Positions 26,389-37,406 of a DNA stretch of 58,289 bases are shown here, one piece after another (position 1 is the first letter of the stretch; every line of letters begins with the position of its first letter). The stretch covers positions 23,528 through 81,816 of the forward strand of contig JAUMWI010000003.1 of assembly GCA_030529725.1 (NCBI GenBank), in the 5' to 3' direction. Source of the DNA: Eubacteriales bacterium (GTDB lineage: Bacteria; Bacillota; Clostridia; Oscillospirales; Oscillospiraceae). The notes beneath the pieces are model-generated. The model saw only the letters and a list, made by a program, of their open reading frames with translations, did not search any database and was not told where the DNA came from. Both the position numbers and the translations under genes were made by a program.

Positions 26389-26426
26389 ACTAATTTGAAT
26401 AAGTATCTTTAAAGGGAAAGTATGGT

Positions 26427-28187
26427 ATGACTGTCAAAGAGTTTCAGCAAAAGACGCCGCTGGCGATCTTTCTGTCCTATTTTAAGCCCCATCGGACTTT
26501 GTTCGTGCTGGATATGACCTGTGCGCTGGTCGTGTCGCTCATTGACCTTGCCTTTCCGCTGGTAACGCGCAAGGCAATGTACGATCTCCTTCCCGGACAG
26601 AAATACCGTGCCTTTTTTCTTGTGATGGCGATCATGCTTGCAGCGTATGTGCTGCGAGCTGTGCTGTACTATGTGATCGCCTATTGGGGACATACGTTCG
26701 GCATCCGTGTGGAAGCGGACATCCGCCGCGACCTCTTCATCCACATGCAGGAGCTTGACATCGGCTTTTTTGACGCTAACCGTACCGGTCAGCTGATGAG
26801 CCGACTGACAAGCGATCTTTTCGAGCTGACGGAGCTTGCCCACCACGGACCGGAGGATCTGCTCATCTCATGCCTGACGATCTTGGGCGCACTGATCGTG
26901 ATGTTTACGGTGGAGTGGCGGCTTGCACTGGTGGTTTCCTGTATCCTGCCTATCTTTATCGTCACTGTCATGTCGCGTCGCCGTAAGATGGGCGAGGCAT
27001 CCCGCGGAGAAAAGAAAAAAGCGGCGAAGATCAACGCCGGTATCGAATCCGCGCTCTCCGGCATCCGCACCTCCCGTGCCTTTTCCAACGAGGCGGCGGA
27101 GATCGAAAAGTTTGACGGCGCGAACGAGGAATTCAAGGTGTCCAAGCGTGTATTCCACCGCGAGATGGGAAAATTCAATGCCACGCTGGAGTTTTTCATG
27201 ACACTGCTCTCCACGGCGGTCATCACGGTGGGGGGATACCTGATCATGCAGGGGAAGATGAACTACATCGACCTCATTACCTTCAGTCTTTACATCACAA
27301 CATTTGTCAGTCCCATCCGCAAGCTTGCCAATTTTGCTGAGACCTTTGCCAAGGGCTTTGCGGGTCTGGAGCGGTTCGTTGCGCTCATGCGCACGGAACC
27401 CAAAATCATTGACGCACCGGATGCTGAGGAGCTTTCTGCAGTGCGCGGCACGATTGATTTCCTTGACGTCAGCTTTTCCTACAGCCAGGACGGAACAGAC
27501 GAGGTGCTTCACCATGTGAACCTGCATATCGACGCCGGCGAAACGCTTGCCATTGTCGGCCCGTCCGGCGGCGGGAAAAGCACGCTGTGCCAGCTGATTC
27601 CGCGTTTTTACGATGTCAGCGAAGGAACGGTCACCATTGATGGTACGGATGTGCGTGGTATTGCGCTTTCCTCCCTGCGCCGAAACGTCGGCATTGTGCA
27701 GCAGGATGTGTTCCTGTTCGCCGATACCGTGCGCGAGAATATTCGCTACGGGCGTCCCGACTGCACGGAGGAGGAGATCATGGAAGCGGCGAAGAGAGCC
27801 GAGATTTACGATGACATTATGGCGATGCCGCAGGGGTTTGACACCTATGTCGGAGAGCGCGGCATGCTGCTCTCCGGCGGTCAGAAGCAGCGGATTTCGA
27901 TCGCACGCATTTTCCTTAAAAATCCGCCCATACTCATTTTAGATGAGGCGACCAGCGCACTTGACAGCCTGACGGAAATGCGGATCCAGCATGCCTTTGA
28001 CGAGCTTGCCAAGGGGCGTACAACACTTGTGATTGCCCACCGACTTTCCACGGTCCGCAATGCCAACCGTATCCTTGTGATCGAAAACGGTGAAATTACG
28101 GAGCAGGGCGGGCACAAGGAGCTGCTTGCGAAAAACGGTGCGTATGCGGCACTTTGGAAGACGCAGAACGAAGGAAACAATGGATAA
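26427..28187 (+). CDS. ABC exporter, fused membrane and ATPase half-transporter
   Basis: 586-residue half-transporter of the MsbA/LmrA/BmrA type that works as a dimer. Six membrane helices (residues about 1-310) are followed by the ATPase with Walker A GPSGGGKST, Q-loop VQQDVFLF, signature LSGGQKQR, Walker B ILILDEATSALD and H-loop IAHRLST. Multidrug or lipid export is the usual inference; the substrate is not known. The next gene starts 8 bases before its stop, giving tight coupling with a ylmH-like gene, which is unusual company. Confidence 0.93.
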   Translation: MTVKEFQQKTPLAIFLSYFKPHRTLFVLDMTCALVVSLIDLAFPLVTRKAMYDLLPGQKYRAFFLVMAIMLAAYVLRAVLYYVIAYWGHTFGIRVEADIRRDLFIHMQELDIGFFDANRTGQLMSRLTSDLFELTELAHHGPEDLLISCLTILGALIVMFTVEWRLALVVSCILPIFIVTVMSRRRKMGEASRGEKKKAAKINAGIESALSGIRTSRAFSNEAAEIEKFDGANEEFKVSKRVFHREMGKFNATLEFFMTLLSTAVITVGGYLIMQGKMNYIDLITFSLYITTFVSPIRKLANFAETFAKGFAGLERFVALMRTEPKIIDAPDAEELSAVRGTIDFLDVSFSYSQDGTDEVLHHVNLHIDAGETLAIVGPSGGGKSTLCQLIPRFYDVSEGTVTIDGTDVRGIALSSLRRNVGIVQQDVFLFADTVRENIRYGRPDCTEEEIMEAAKRAEIYDDIMAMPQGFDTYVGERGMLLSGGQKQRISIARIFLKNPPILILDEATSALDSLTEMRIQHAFDELAKGRTTLVIAHRLSTVRNANRILVIENGEITEQGGHKELLAKNGAYAALWKTQNEGNNG

Positions 28188-28968
28188 GAAATTTTTGCTT
28201 GACCGCGCGGCGAGGAGTGGGGAAGAGCGTATTTTCCTCGCCCATGTGCTTGACCGGTACGAACAGTGCCAAAACCGTAATATCCCCGTGCATACCGGCT
28301 TTATGAGCCCTGCCGAGCGGCAGAGTGTGAGTGACCTGCTTCACTCGGCTGCCATACACGAGGGTTACGTGTTTCTCGGCGGCTATGAGCGCGCCGAGCG
28401 CAGGATGCTCTGCTTCCTTCCGCAGTGGCAGGACAGTGTTGACGAGGACGAGTACATGGTATTGCTGCGCTGCACCTTTCATGAGGAGGGCGCGCTGACT
28501 CACCGCGATTTTCTCGGGAGCCTGATGGGACTGCAGATCACGCGCGAGAAGATCGGCGATATCCTGGTGACGCCGAAGTCGGCAGACCTGATCGTGAGTG
28601 ACGGCATTGCGGAGTACTTATTGCAAAACTTCGCAAGCGCGGGCCGCGTGAAGCTCACGGTCAAGCGCGTGCCGCTGTGTGAGCTGAATGTGCCGGAGCA
28701 AAAGGTCAAAATCGTGCGCGATACGGTCTCAACGCTGCGGCTTGATGCGGTGACGGCTTCCGGCTTTGCCATGAGTCGGGCAAAAGCACAGGAGTTGATC
28801 GCCTCGGGCCGTGTGCAGCTCAATTACCGTGAGACGCTCAAATCCGATGCGCCTGTTGCCGAGGGAGACGTTGTTTCCGCACGGGGATTGGGCAAATTCG
28901 AGATCGCCGAGATCGGCGGACAGAGCAGAAAAGGAAGAACCGGCGTGATGCTGCGCCGCTATCTGTAA
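28180..28968 (+). CDS. ylmH: YlmH-like S4-domain RNA-binding protein
   Basis: 262 residues. The N-terminal region matches the YlmH/photosystem II S4-protein family, and the C-terminal S4 domain (about 180-245; RLDAVTASGFAMSRAKAQEL ... VQLNYR) binds RNA. In Bacillus ylmH lies in the division/cell-wall gene cluster after sepF and its product has been linked to ribosome quality control; here it is away from ftsZ/sepF. ATG 28180 has AAGGA upstream and overlaps the exporter gene by 8 bases. Confidence 0.88.
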   Translation: MDKKFLLDRAARSGEERIFLAHVLDRYEQCQNRNIPVHTGFMSPAERQSVSDLLHSAAIHEGYVFLGGYERAERRMLCFLPQWQDSVDEDEYMVLLRCTFHEEGALTHRDFLGSLMGLQITREKIGDILVTPKSADLIVSDGIAEYLLQNFASAGRVKLTVKRVPLCELNVPEQKVKIVRDTVSTLRLDAVTASGFAMSRAKAQELIASGRVQLNYRETLKSDAPVAEGDVVSARGLGKFEIAEIGGQSRKGRTGVMLRRYL

Positions 28969-28978
28969 GGAGAAGAAA

Positions 28979-29203
28979 ATGACAAAGGAAAAGATCGCGC
29001 GCATCAATGAGCTGGCGCACAAAATGAAAACCGTTGGTCTGAGCGAGACGGAGAAGACGGAGCAGGCACAGCTTCGTAAGGAGTACATCGCTTCCGTGGT
29101 GGGAGATCTCAAAAATCAGCTGGACAACACCTATGTGGTGGATGAGAGGGGAAACAAGACGAAGGTTGCAGAGGCAAATCGGAAGGCCGGAATCAAGCAG
29201 TGA
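28979..29203 (+). CDS. DUF896 (UPF0291, YnzC-like) protein
   Basis: Small 74-residue cytoplasmic helical protein of the DUF896 family. The start KEKIARINELAHKxKTxGL, followed by EKxEQxxLRKEYIxSxxxxLKxQL, is the family signature. YnzC is regulated by LexA in Bacillus, but no LexA box was seen here and the function is not established. AAGGAGAAG sits before the ATG. 10 bases after ylmH, so it probably shares its transcript. Confidence 0.92.
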   Translation: MTKEKIARINELAHKMKTVGLSETEKTEQAQLRKEYIASVVGDLKNQLDNTYVVDERGNKTKVAEANRKAGIKQ

Positions 29204-29266
29204 GCACCGACAAAAATGAGCCGACTTTTTTGCCTGAATTTGCTATGCTCAGGAGGGGCGATCTTG

Positions 29267-31189
29267 ATGGAAAAATTTGATTCGTCAGCGTTTCGCTGCG
29301 GCACGGCAAACGATCTTTACCGCTATTTCGGCGCACATCGCGGCGAACGGGACGGCGCAGAGGGATACTATTTGCGTGTCTGGGCGCCGAATGCCGCGGC
29401 AGTCTCCGTTGTGGGCGATTTCTGCGCGTGGGACGCTTCCGCCTGCCCGATGGAGAGAACGGACGGCGGCGTGTGGGAGGTTTTTCTCCCGCAGCGGCAG
29501 CAGTATGACAACTACAAATTTGCGATCACGGCGCAAAACGGAAAAATGACGTTCAAGACGGATCCCTTTGCATTTCACTGCGAAACGCGGCCTGCTACCG
29601 CCGGCAAGCTTTATGAGCTTGACGGATACGAGTGGGGTGACGGCGCATGGTACGAAGAAAAGAAAAAACGCCGTGTGTATGATTCGCCGCTCAATATCTA
29701 CGAGGTACATCTCGGCTCATGGCGGCGGCGCAGTGACGGCAGCTTTTACGACTACCGCTCTCTTGCCGATGAGCTTTCGGAATATGTGTCTGATCTCGGC
29801 TACAACTGCGTGGAGCTGATGCCGGTCACGGAGTATCCGTTGGATGATTCGTGGGGGTACCAGTGCACCGGCTACTTTGCGCCGACCTCGCGTTACGGCA
29901 CGCCGCATGACTTTATGTATTTTGTGGATTGCCTGCACCGAAAGGGCATTGCCGTCATTCTCGACTGGGTGCCGGCGCATTTTTGCAAGGACGAGCATGG
30001 ATTGGGCGAATTTGACGGAACCTACCTTTATGAATATGCCGATGCGCAAAAGCGTGAGCACGACGGATGGGGTACCCGTGTATTCGACTATGGCAAAGCA
30101 GAGGTGAGGAGCTTTCTTCTTTCCTCTGCGGCGTTCTGGCTGCGGGAATATCACGTAGACGGACTGCGCGTGGACGCGGTGGCATCGATGCTGTATCTCG
30201 ATTACGGCCGCGGTGATGGAAACTGGACGAGAAATAAAAACGGCGGCAGGGAAAATCTGGAGGCGATTGCTTTTCTGCGCGCGCTCAATGAGACTGCGTT
30301 TTCCATTGATCCGCACGCACTGATGGTGGCGGAGGAATCGACCGCGTGGCCGCTGGTAACATACCCGGCGGATGTCGGCGGTCTCGGCTTCAACCTCAAG
30401 TGGAACATGGGCTGGATGAACGACATGTGCCACTATCTCAAGCTCGACCCGTGGTTCCGACAGTTCCACCATAAGGACATCACGTTTTCCCTGATGTACG
30501 CCTTTTCTGAAAATTTCGTACTGCCCATCTCACACGATGAGGTGGTCTATATGAAAGGTTCACTGCGCGGCAAGATGCCGGGGGACGAGTGGCAGCAGCT
30601 TGCCGGTGTGCGCGCCTTCACGGCGTATCTGCTTGCCCACCCGGGCAAAAAACTCACCTTTATGGGCGCGGAACTGGGGCAGTGGCATGAGTGGAATTTT
30701 GCCGGCAGCCTTGACTGGTACCTGTTGGAACAGGAGGGCAACCGCGCGATCCATCGCTTTTTCGGTGACATCAACCGTTTTTATCTTGCGGAATCTCCGC
30801 TTTGGGCGGTGGATTTCGACTGGAGCGGCTTTGAGTGGCTGGTGTCGGACGACAACAGAAATAATGTTGTTGTGTTCCTCCGCCGCGACAAGAACGGCGA
30901 GGAGCTGATCGTGGCGGTCAATTTCTCTCCGAACGGCTTTAACGAGTACCGCTTCGGCGTCCCACCGAAAAAAACGTACTGCGAGGTTTTTTCCACCGAT
31001 GCACGCGAGTACGGCGGCACCGGCGCGTATCGAAATGAACAACCGGTTCTCGTGCAGGCGGTTGCCTCGCACGGAAAGCCATGCTCCGTCTGCGTGAAGC
31101 TGCCGCCGCTCGGCGCAGTTTTCCTCAGAGGGACAGGTGTATGGGAACAACCGGACACGAAACAAAGTGAGGAGGAGACTGAGATATGA
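29267..31189 (+). CDS. glgB: 1,4-alpha-glucan branching enzyme
   Basis: 640-residue GH13 enzyme that makes the alpha-1,6 branches of glycogen. An N-terminal CBM48 module ([22 protein letters not shown]) precedes the barrel. Catalytic residues are visible: nucleophile Asp in [16 protein letters not shown], acid/base Glu in [11 protein letters not shown], and the third Asp in PISHDEV. ATG 29267 follows AGGAGGGG; an in-frame ATG at 29216 has no ribosome site. First gene of the glgBCDAP operon, with its stop inside the next start (ATGA). Confidence 0.96.
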   Translation: MEKFDSSAFRCGTANDLYRYFGAHRGERDGAEGYYLRVWAPNAAAVSVVGDFCAWDASACPMERTDGGVWEVFLPQRQQYDNYKFAITAQNGKMTFKTDPFAFHCETRPATAGKLYELDGYEWGDGAWYEEKKKRRVYDSPLNIYEVHLGSWRRRSDGSFYDYRSLADELSEYVSDLGYNCVELMPVTEYPLDDSWGYQCTGYFAPTSRYGTPHDFMYFVDCLHRKGIAVILDWVPAHFCKDEHGLGEFDGTYLYEYADAQKREHDGWGTRVFDYGKAEVRSFLLSSAAFWLREYHVDGLRVDAVASMLYLDYGRGDGNWTRNKNGGRENLEAIAFLRALNETAFSIDPHALMVAEESTAWPLVTYPADVGGLGFNLKWNMGWMNDMCHYLKLDPWFRQFHHKDITFSLMYAFSENFVLPISHDEVVYMKGSLRGKMPGDEWQQLAGVRAFTAYLLAHPGKKLTFMGAELGQWHEWNFAGSLDWYLLEQEGNRAIHRFFGDINRFYLAESPLWAVDFDWSGFEWLVSDDNRNNVVVFLRRDKNGEELIVAVNFSPNGFNEYRFGVPPKKTYCEVFSTDAREYGGTGAYRNEQPVLVQAVASHGKPCSVCVKLPPLGAVFLRGTGVWEQPDTKQSEEETEI

Positions 31190-32394
31190 AAAAAGTTTGT
31201 ATCGCAATGCTGCTTGCCGGCGGTCAGGGCAGTCGGCTGTATGTGCTCACGGAAAACATGGCAAAGCCTGCCGTGCCTTTTGGCGGCAAGTTTCGTATCA
31301 TCGATTTTCCGCTCTCCAACTGCACCAATTCCGGCATCGACACGGTCGGTGTCCTGACGCAGTACCGCCCACTGGAGCTTAACCGCTACATCGGCTCCGG
31401 TCAGCCGTGGGATCTCGACCGCGGCGATGGCGGCGTGCATATCTTGCCGCCGTATCAGTCCAATGACGGCGCGAGCTGGTACAAGGGTACGGCAAATGCG
31501 ATTTACCAGAATATCGGTTTTGTCGATATGTATGATCCCGACTATGTGGTCATTCTTTCGGGCGATCACATTTATAAGATGAATTATGGCTCTATGCTTG
31601 CCCATCATAAGCGGACGGGAGCAGACTGTACGATCTCCGTGATGGAGGTGCCTTGGGACGAGGCATCCCGCTTCGGCATCATGAATGTCGATGCAAACGA
31701 CAGGATCACGGAGTTTGAAGAAAAACCGAAAAATCCGAAGAGCAACCTTGCCTCGATGGGTATTTATGTGTTCACATGGCAGAAGCTGCGCCATTATCTT
31801 ATAGAGGACGAGGGCGATGCGCAAAGCAGCAACGATTTCGGCAAAAACACTATTCCTGCCATGCTCAGGGGTGGGGAAAAAATGAGTGCCTATCGCTTCA
31901 GCGGCTACTGGAAGGACGTCGGTACGCTGGATTCTCTTTGGGACGCGAATATGGATATGCTATCCGTGAGCAGCGGACTTGACCTGCTGGACAAGGATTG
32001 GCCGATCTATGGCAGCTCTCCGTCCGCGCCGCCGACCTACCTCGGGAAAGCAGCGCAAGTGAGGCACAGCGTCGTATCAAACGGCTGCACCGTGGAGGGA
32101 ACAGCGGAGAACTCTGTCCTCTCCGAGTGCTGCACCGTGGAAGAGGGGGCGCACATTGAGTATTCGATCCTTATGCCCGGCGTCACGGTCAAACGCGGCG
32201 CAAAGGTGTCCTACGCGATCATCGGAGAAAACGCTGCTGTCGGTGCGGATGCACAGGTTGGCAAAGCGCCGGAGCAGATGACGGACGAAAAATGGGGCAT
32301 CACCGTGGTCGCTCCGGACTCGTGCGTACCGGAGGGGTACGAACTGAAAGCAAACCGTATGCTCAGCAGCGACGGAGAGGAGAGTGTGAGATGA
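31186..32394 (+). CDS. glgC: Glucose-1-phosphate adenylyltransferase, catalytic subunit
   Basis: 402 residues; makes ADP-glucose from glucose-1-phosphate and ATP, the committed step of glycogen synthesis. The nucleotide loop [13 protein letters not shown] and [19 protein letters not shown] are diagnostic, and a left-handed beta-helix fills the C-terminal third. In Bacillota GlgC pairs with GlgD, the next gene. It overlaps both neighbours by 4 bases, so stoichiometric production is likely. Confidence 0.96.
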   Translation: MKKVCIAMLLAGGQGSRLYVLTENMAKPAVPFGGKFRIIDFPLSNCTNSGIDTVGVLTQYRPLELNRYIGSGQPWDLDRGDGGVHILPPYQSNDGASWYKGTANAIYQNIGFVDMYDPDYVVILSGDHIYKMNYGSMLAHHKRTGADCTISVMEVPWDEASRFGIMNVDANDRITEFEEKPKNPKSNLASMGIYVFTWQKLRHYLIEDEGDAQSSNDFGKNTIPAMLRGGEKMSAYRFSGYWKDVGTLDSLWDANMDMLSVSSGLDLLDKDWPIYGSSPSAPPTYLGKAAQVRHSVVSNGCTVEGTAENSVLSECCTVEEGAHIEYSILMPGVTVKRGAKVSYAIIGENAAVGADAQVGKAPEQMTDEKWGITVVAPDSCVPEGYELKANRMLSSDGEESVR

Positions 32395-33503
32395 ACGGAC
32401 TGCATGGTATCATCTTTTCTTACGAGAAACAGCCGGGGCTTCGTGAACTGTGCGCACACCGTATGCCTGCGTCCCTGCCGTTCGGCGGACGCTACCGCGC
32501 GGTTGACTTTATGCTCTCGAATATGCACTTTGCCGGCATTACGGATGTCGGTGTGGTGCTGCACGGCAACTATCAAAGTCTCCTTGATCATCTGGGCAAC
32601 GGAAAAACGTGGGACATGGCGCTCAAAAACGGGGGGCTTAGGCTTCTGCCGCCGTTTGCCGACAACCGCAAGTACCAAAGCGAAGAGTTTCGCGGCAAGA
32701 TGGAAGCGCTTGCCGGCGTTCGCTCTTATCTTGAGGAGATCCGGCAGGACTATGTGGTTCTCGCGGACGGTGACATCATCATCAATCTGCCGCTTACTGA
32801 AGTGCTTCGCTCGCACATGGAATCTGACGCGGACATTACCTGCGTGTGTACGGCGAGTAGTGACTTTGTGGAAAACGCCACCTACTTCATTCTTTCTTCG
32901 GATGGGCGCGTGACGGAAACACGCTGCGCGCCGCATACTGCCTCCGGTTTCCGCAGCCTTGAAATTTACCTTTTGCGAAAGGAGCTTCTTTTGCAGCTCG
33001 TGGAGGAGTGTGAAGCGCGGGACAAGTACAGTTTCCGCCGCGATGTGCTCAGCACAATGTGCGGCGATCTGAAGATCCGCGGCTTTGTGTGGGACGGCTA
33101 TGCTGCACAGCTTCGTACACTCAAGGAATACTATGACCGCAGCATGGAGCTGCTGAACCCCGGCATCCGCGCGGAGCTTTTCTGCCCGGCACGTCCCATT
33201 CAGGCCAAGGATGCGGATGAGGCGGCGTCCTATATTGCGCCGGAGAGCAAGTGTGTCAATTCGCTCATCGGCGATGGCTGTGTGATCGAGGGCAACGTGT
33301 CCGACAGCATTCTCTTCCCCGGCGTCAAAGTGGGGAGAAACTGCGAAGTGCGATCCTGCGTGCTTTTTAAGAACGTCACGCTGGAAGATTCGGTCACGCT
33401 CAAAAATGTGATCGCCGATAAAAACGTTCGCGTACTCAGCGGCAGAACACTGATGGGACATGAAAATTATCCGCTTGCCGTGGAAAAGGACAGTGTGATC
33501 TGA
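32391..33503 (+). CDS. glgD: GlgD subunit of glucose-1-phosphate adenylyltransferase
   Basis: 370-residue GlgC relative with a changed N-terminus: the GGxGxR nucleotide loop is missing (starts [13 protein letters not shown]), while [19 protein letters not shown] is retained. In Bacillota GlgD is poorly active alone but raises the activity of the GlgC/GlgD complex. ATG 32391 lies in the glgC stop (ATGA); GGAGAGGAGAG precedes it. Confidence 0.95.
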   Translation: MNGLHGIIFSYEKQPGLRELCAHRMPASLPFGGRYRAVDFMLSNMHFAGITDVGVVLHGNYQSLLDHLGNGKTWDMALKNGGLRLLPPFADNRKYQSEEFRGKMEALAGVRSYLEEIRQDYVVLADGDIIINLPLTEVLRSHMESDADITCVCTASSDFVENATYFILSSDGRVTETRCAPHTASGFRSLEIYLLRKELLLQLVEECEARDKYSFRRDVLSTMCGDLKIRGFVWDGYAAQLRTLKEYYDRSMELLNPGIRAELFCPARPIQAKDADEAASYIAPESKCVNSLIGDGCVIEGNVSDSILFPGVKVGRNCEVRSCVLFKNVTLEDSVTLKNVIADKNVRVLSGRTLMGHENYPLAVEKDSVI

Positions 33504-33520
33504 GAGAAAGGAAGTATGCC

Positions 33521-34957
33521 GTGAATATTCTGTATGTGACAAGTGAAGCGGTTCCGTTTTGCAAGACCGGCGGCCTTGCAGACGTCTCGGGCAGCCTTCC
33601 GGTCGCACTTGCCGGAAACGGCGACCGTGTGAGTGTGATTTTGCCGCTATACAAAAGCGTGAAGGAAAAGTGGCTTTCTGAGCTGCACTTTGAAAAGTAC
33701 ATTTACGTGAATCTTGCGTGGCGCAGGGCCTATTGCGGGCTCTTTTCCATCCGGCGTGAGGGCGTAACATGGTATTTTGTTGACAATGAGCAGTACTTTC
33801 TGCGCGATGAGCTTTACGGCCATTATGACGACGGCGAACGCTTCGGCTTTTTCAGCCGTGCGGTGACAGAGCTTTTGAAGGTTTTGCCCGATAAACCCGA
33901 TGTCATTCACTGCAACGACTGGCAAAGTGCACTCGTACCGGTATATCTGCGTGATGAAGCGGTGCGCGATGACTTTTACAAGGGTATCCGCACGGTGATC
34001 ACGGTGCATAATATTGAGTACCAGGGACGCTTCGGGCGCGAGGCGCTTGAAGACCTGTTCGGACTCGACCGCGGCTGGTTTGATGGCGGAACGATCGCAT
34101 TTGACGGCGATGTGAATCTGCTCAAGGCCGCCCTTATGACGGCTGACGCGATCACGGCAGTCAGTCCGACCTATGCCCGTGAGCTGAAATATGCCTACTT
34201 TGCCCACGGCCTTGACAGTGTGATGCGTCTGAACGAGGGTAAGCTCCACGGCGTGCTCAACGGCATCGACATGGTGCGCTATGACCCGCGGCAGGATAAA
34301 AATCTTGCCTGCCGGTACAGTGAAAGGACCCTTTCGGAAAAAACAAAAAATAAGCTTGCTCTGCAAAAGAAGATGGGACTTGCGGAAGCAGACGATACGC
34401 CGATCCTTGCCATGGTGTCGCGTCTGGTGTCCCATAAGGGGCTTGACCTTGTTTGCGAGGTACTTGACCGCTTCATGGAAAAAGACGTGCAGCTTGTGGT
34501 GCTTGGTAAGGGTGAGAGCGGCTATGAGGACTTTTTCCGTTCCGCGCAGCAGCGCTATCCGGGGCGCATTTCCGTGTATTTGGGCTACTCGGAGGAGCTT
34601 GCCATGCAGATCTATGGCGGCAGCGACCTCTTTTTGATGCCGTCAAAGAGTGAGCCGTGCGGCCTGTCTCAGATGATCGCCATGCGCTACGGCACCGTGC
34701 CCATCGTGCGCGAGACCGGCGGCTTAAAGGACACGGTACGCGCCTATGAGACACCCAGCGGCGAGGGAAACGGCTTCAGTTTTGCCGATTACAACGCCGG
34801 TGATATGTGCCATGTGATCTGCGAGGCGATCGACCTTTACCATAACAACAAGGACGCATACAAGCTCCTGCAAACACGCGGCATGACCGGTGATTTCAGC
34901 TGGACGCGCAGTGCGCAGGCGTATCAGGATATCTACCAATCTATTTGCAGCAAATAA
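33521..34957 (+). CDS. glgA: Glycogen synthase (ADP-glucose)
   Basis: 478-residue GT5 glycosyltransferase that extends alpha-1,4-glucan from ADP-glucose. The KTGGLADVSGSLP loop binds the nucleotide sugar, and the C-terminal SKSEPCGLSQMIAMRYGTVPIVRETGGL region (read as SEPCGL and RETGGL) carries the catalytic Glu. GTG start at 33521 with GAAAGGAAG upstream. It lies 17 bases after glgD and 17 before glgP. Confidence 0.96.
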   Translation: MNILYVTSEAVPFCKTGGLADVSGSLPVALAGNGDRVSVILPLYKSVKEKWLSELHFEKYIYVNLAWRRAYCGLFSIRREGVTWYFVDNEQYFLRDELYGHYDDGERFGFFSRAVTELLKVLPDKPDVIHCNDWQSALVPVYLRDEAVRDDFYKGIRTVITVHNIEYQGRFGREALEDLFGLDRGWFDGGTIAFDGDVNLLKAALMTADAITAVSPTYARELKYAYFAHGLDSVMRLNEGKLHGVLNGIDMVRYDPRQDKNLACRYSERTLSEKTKNKLALQKKMGLAEADDTPILAMVSRLVSHKGLDLVCEVLDRFMEKDVQLVVLGKGESGYEDFFRSAQQRYPGRISVYLGYSEELAMQIYGGSDLFLMPSKSEPCGLSQMIAMRYGTVPIVRETGGLKDTVRAYETPSGEGNGFSFADYNAGDMCHVICEAIDLYHNNKDAYKLLQTRGMTGDFSWTRSAQAYQDIYQSICSK

Positions 34958-34974
34958 GAGGACAATTATTCTTT

Positions 34975-37383
34975 ATGGAAATCAAAACAACTGAGCAAAT
35001 GAAACAGGCGCTGCGCAGCAAGCTCCGCACGGAGTTCGGAAGCAGCGTTGAGGAAGCAAGTGATGAGCGGATGCTGTGCGCGTGCGCACTCGTTCTGCGC
35101 GATATTCTGGCGCAGCGCGGTGTGGACAGCCGCCGTGCCGTGAGGGAAAAAGAACAGCGTCAGGTACATTATCTGTCGATGGAATTTCTCATGGGCAGAA
35201 GTCTTGCGAAAAACGCATACAACCTCGGCGTGAGCGAGGTGCTGACGCAGGCACTTGAGGAGCTGGGCTTCCGCGCCGCCGATATTTTCGAATCAGAGCC
35301 GGATGCCGGCCTCGGCAACGGCGGCCTCGGCCGTCTTGCCGCGTGCTATCTGGACTCGATGACAACGCTGGAGATTCCGGCAAACGGCTATTCCATCTGC
35401 TACGACTTGGGTATTTTCCGACAGAAGATCGAGCATGGCGAGCAGATCGAGCTGCCCGATACCTGGAAAACGCTTGGCGGCAAGTGGCTCATGCCGAAAC
35501 CCCAGGAGGCGGAACTGGTCAGCTTTGGCGGAACAGTGCGCCAGTTCTGGGATAGCGGCAGGCTCCATGCCGTGCCTGAGGGGACAACGAGCGTGATGGC
35601 GATTCCCTGCGATATGGAGATCGCCGGCTACGGCACCGAGCAGGTCAATACGCTGCGGCTTTGGGACGCGAAGGCGCTTACGCCGCTTGATATGGAGCTG
35701 TTCTCCAAGGGACAGTATCTGCGCGCTGTGGAGCAGCAGGCAATGGCGGAGAGTATTGCAAAGATCCTCTACCCTGCGGATGAGACCTGCGAGGGCAAGA
35801 TGCTGCGCCTCAAGCAGCAGTACTTTTTCGTTTCCGCCACCATGCAGTCGATCGTGCGAAAGCACATCGAGGTCTACGGCACGGTGATGAACTTCCACGA
35901 GAAGAATGTCATTCAGATCAACGACACGCATCCCACGCTTGTTATTCCGGAGCTGATGCGCATTCTGATGGACGATGCCGGTCTTGACTGGGACAGCGCA
36001 TGGCATATTACGAGTAATTCTGTCGCTTATACGAACCATACGGTGCTTGCCGAGGCACTGGAAAAGTGGCCGCAGCAGATCATGGAAGTGCTGCTTCCGC
36101 GCGTGTGGGAAATCATCACCGAGATCGCACACCGCTATCAGGCGAAAATCGAAGCGTTCTATCACGATGAGCGGAAAACACGTGAAATGGCGATCATCTG
36201 GGACGGAGAGGTGCGCATGGCAAATCTCTGCATCGCCGGCGGCATGGCTGTCAACGGCGTGAGCGCACTGCACTCCGACATTCTGCGAAACGATGTCTTT
36301 AAAAATCAGTATGACATGGAGCCGGAGAAGTTCCGTAACGTCACCAACGGCATCGACCACCGCCGTTGGCTTTCCCAGATCAACCCACGGCTTGACCGCT
36401 TTGTGACGGAGCTGACCGGCAGCCGCGCATACCTCACAAAGCCGACGGAGCTCCGCACGTTAGAGAACTTCGCAAACGATGCGTCTGCGCTGGATCGGCT
36501 CGGTGAGATCAAGCATCTCAATAAGCTTGATTTTGCCGACTATGTCAGAAGAACGCAGGGTGTCACGCTCAACACCGATGCAATTTTCGATGTGCAGGTC
36601 AAGCGCCTGCACGAATACAAGCGCCAGCTTTTGAATGCGCTGCACATCATTTACCTCTATGAGCAGCTGCGTGACGACCCCGACCGCATCATGCAGCCGC
36701 AGACCTTCCTTTTCGGTGCAAAGGCCGCACCGGGCTACGCGGTGGCGAAGCGCATTATCCGCCTTATCAACTCTCTTGCCGGCGCGATCAACCACGATCC
36801 GCTGTGCAAGGATCGGCTGCAGGTGGTGTTTTTGGAGAACTACCGTGTGTCTCTTGCCGAGCATTTGATGCCGGCAAGCGAAGTCAGCCAGCAGATCTCT
36901 ACCGCCGGCAAGGAGGCCAGCGGTACGGGCAATATGAAATTCATGATGAACGGCGCGCTCACCGTCGGTACGCTTGACGGCGCAAATGTTGAGATGCACG
37001 AGGTGCTCGGTGACGACAATATGTTCCTCTTCGGACTGCACGCCGATGAGGTCGTGTGCCTGAAACAAGAGGGATACCAGCCGCGCAGACTCTATGAACG
37101 GGACGATACGCTCCGCCGCGTGATCGACCGGCTGCGCTGCGGCTTCGGTGACGGCGTTTCCTATGAAGATCTTGCCGACCGCCTGCTTGCAGGTGATGAG
37201 TATATGCTTTTGCAGGATTTTGCCTCCTATTGCCTTGCCGAGCAGCGGATGCGCCTAAGCTATGCCGACCGTTCGGACTGGAACCGAAAATCGCTGATCA
37301 ACATTGCGCGCAGCGGCATTTTTGCTGCAGACCGCGCGGTCGCGCAGTATGCCGATGACATCTGGCACATCAAACACAAATAA
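34975..37383 (+). CDS. glgP: Glycogen/maltodextrin phosphorylase
   Basis: 802-residue GT35 enzyme that releases glucose-1-phosphate from glycogen ends. The PLP-binding lysine lies in EASGTGNMKFMMNG, followed by GTLDGANVE; the N-terminal LGNGGLGRLAACYLDS is also characteristic. ATG 34975 has AAGAGGACA about 11 bases upstream. Having synthesis and breakdown in one operon means storage and use are set mainly at enzyme level. Last gene of the glg cluster; no terminator is visible before the helicase gene 23 bases on. Confidence 0.96.
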   Translation: MEIKTTEQMKQALRSKLRTEFGSSVEEASDERMLCACALVLRDILAQRGVDSRRAVREKEQRQVHYLSMEFLMGRSLAKNAYNLGVSEVLTQALEELGFRAADIFESEPDAGLGNGGLGRLAACYLDSMTTLEIPANGYSICYDLGIFRQKIEHGEQIELPDTWKTLGGKWLMPKPQEAELVSFGGTVRQFWDSGRLHAVPEGTTSVMAIPCDMEIAGYGTEQVNTLRLWDAKALTPLDMELFSKGQYLRAVEQQAMAESIAKILYPADETCEGKMLRLKQQYFFVSATMQSIVRKHIEVYGTVMNFHEKNVIQINDTHPTLVIPELMRILMDDAGLDWDSAWHITSNSVAYTNHTVLAEALEKWPQQIMEVLLPRVWEIITEIAHRYQAKIEAFYHDERKTREMAIIWDGEVRMANLCIAGGMAVNGVSALHSDILRNDVFKNQYDMEPEKFRNVTNGIDHRRWLSQINPRLDRFVTELTGSRAYLTKPTELRTLENFANDASALDRLGEIKHLNKLDFADYVRRTQGVTLNTDAIFDVQVKRLHEYKRQLLNALHIIYLYEQLRDDPDRIMQPQTFLFGAKAAPGYAVAKRIIRLINSLAGAINHDPLCKDRLQVVFLENYRVSLAEHLMPASEVSQQISTAGKEASGTGNMKFMMNGALTVGTLDGANVEMHEVLGDDNMFLFGLHADEVVCLKQEGYQPRRLYERDDTLRRVIDRLRCGFGDGVSYEDLADRLLAGDEYMLLQDFASYCLAEQRMRLSYADRSDWNRKSLINIARSGIFAADRAVAQYADDIWHIKHK

Positions 37384-37406
37384 AGAAACAGACAGAGGAA
37401 AAGAAT

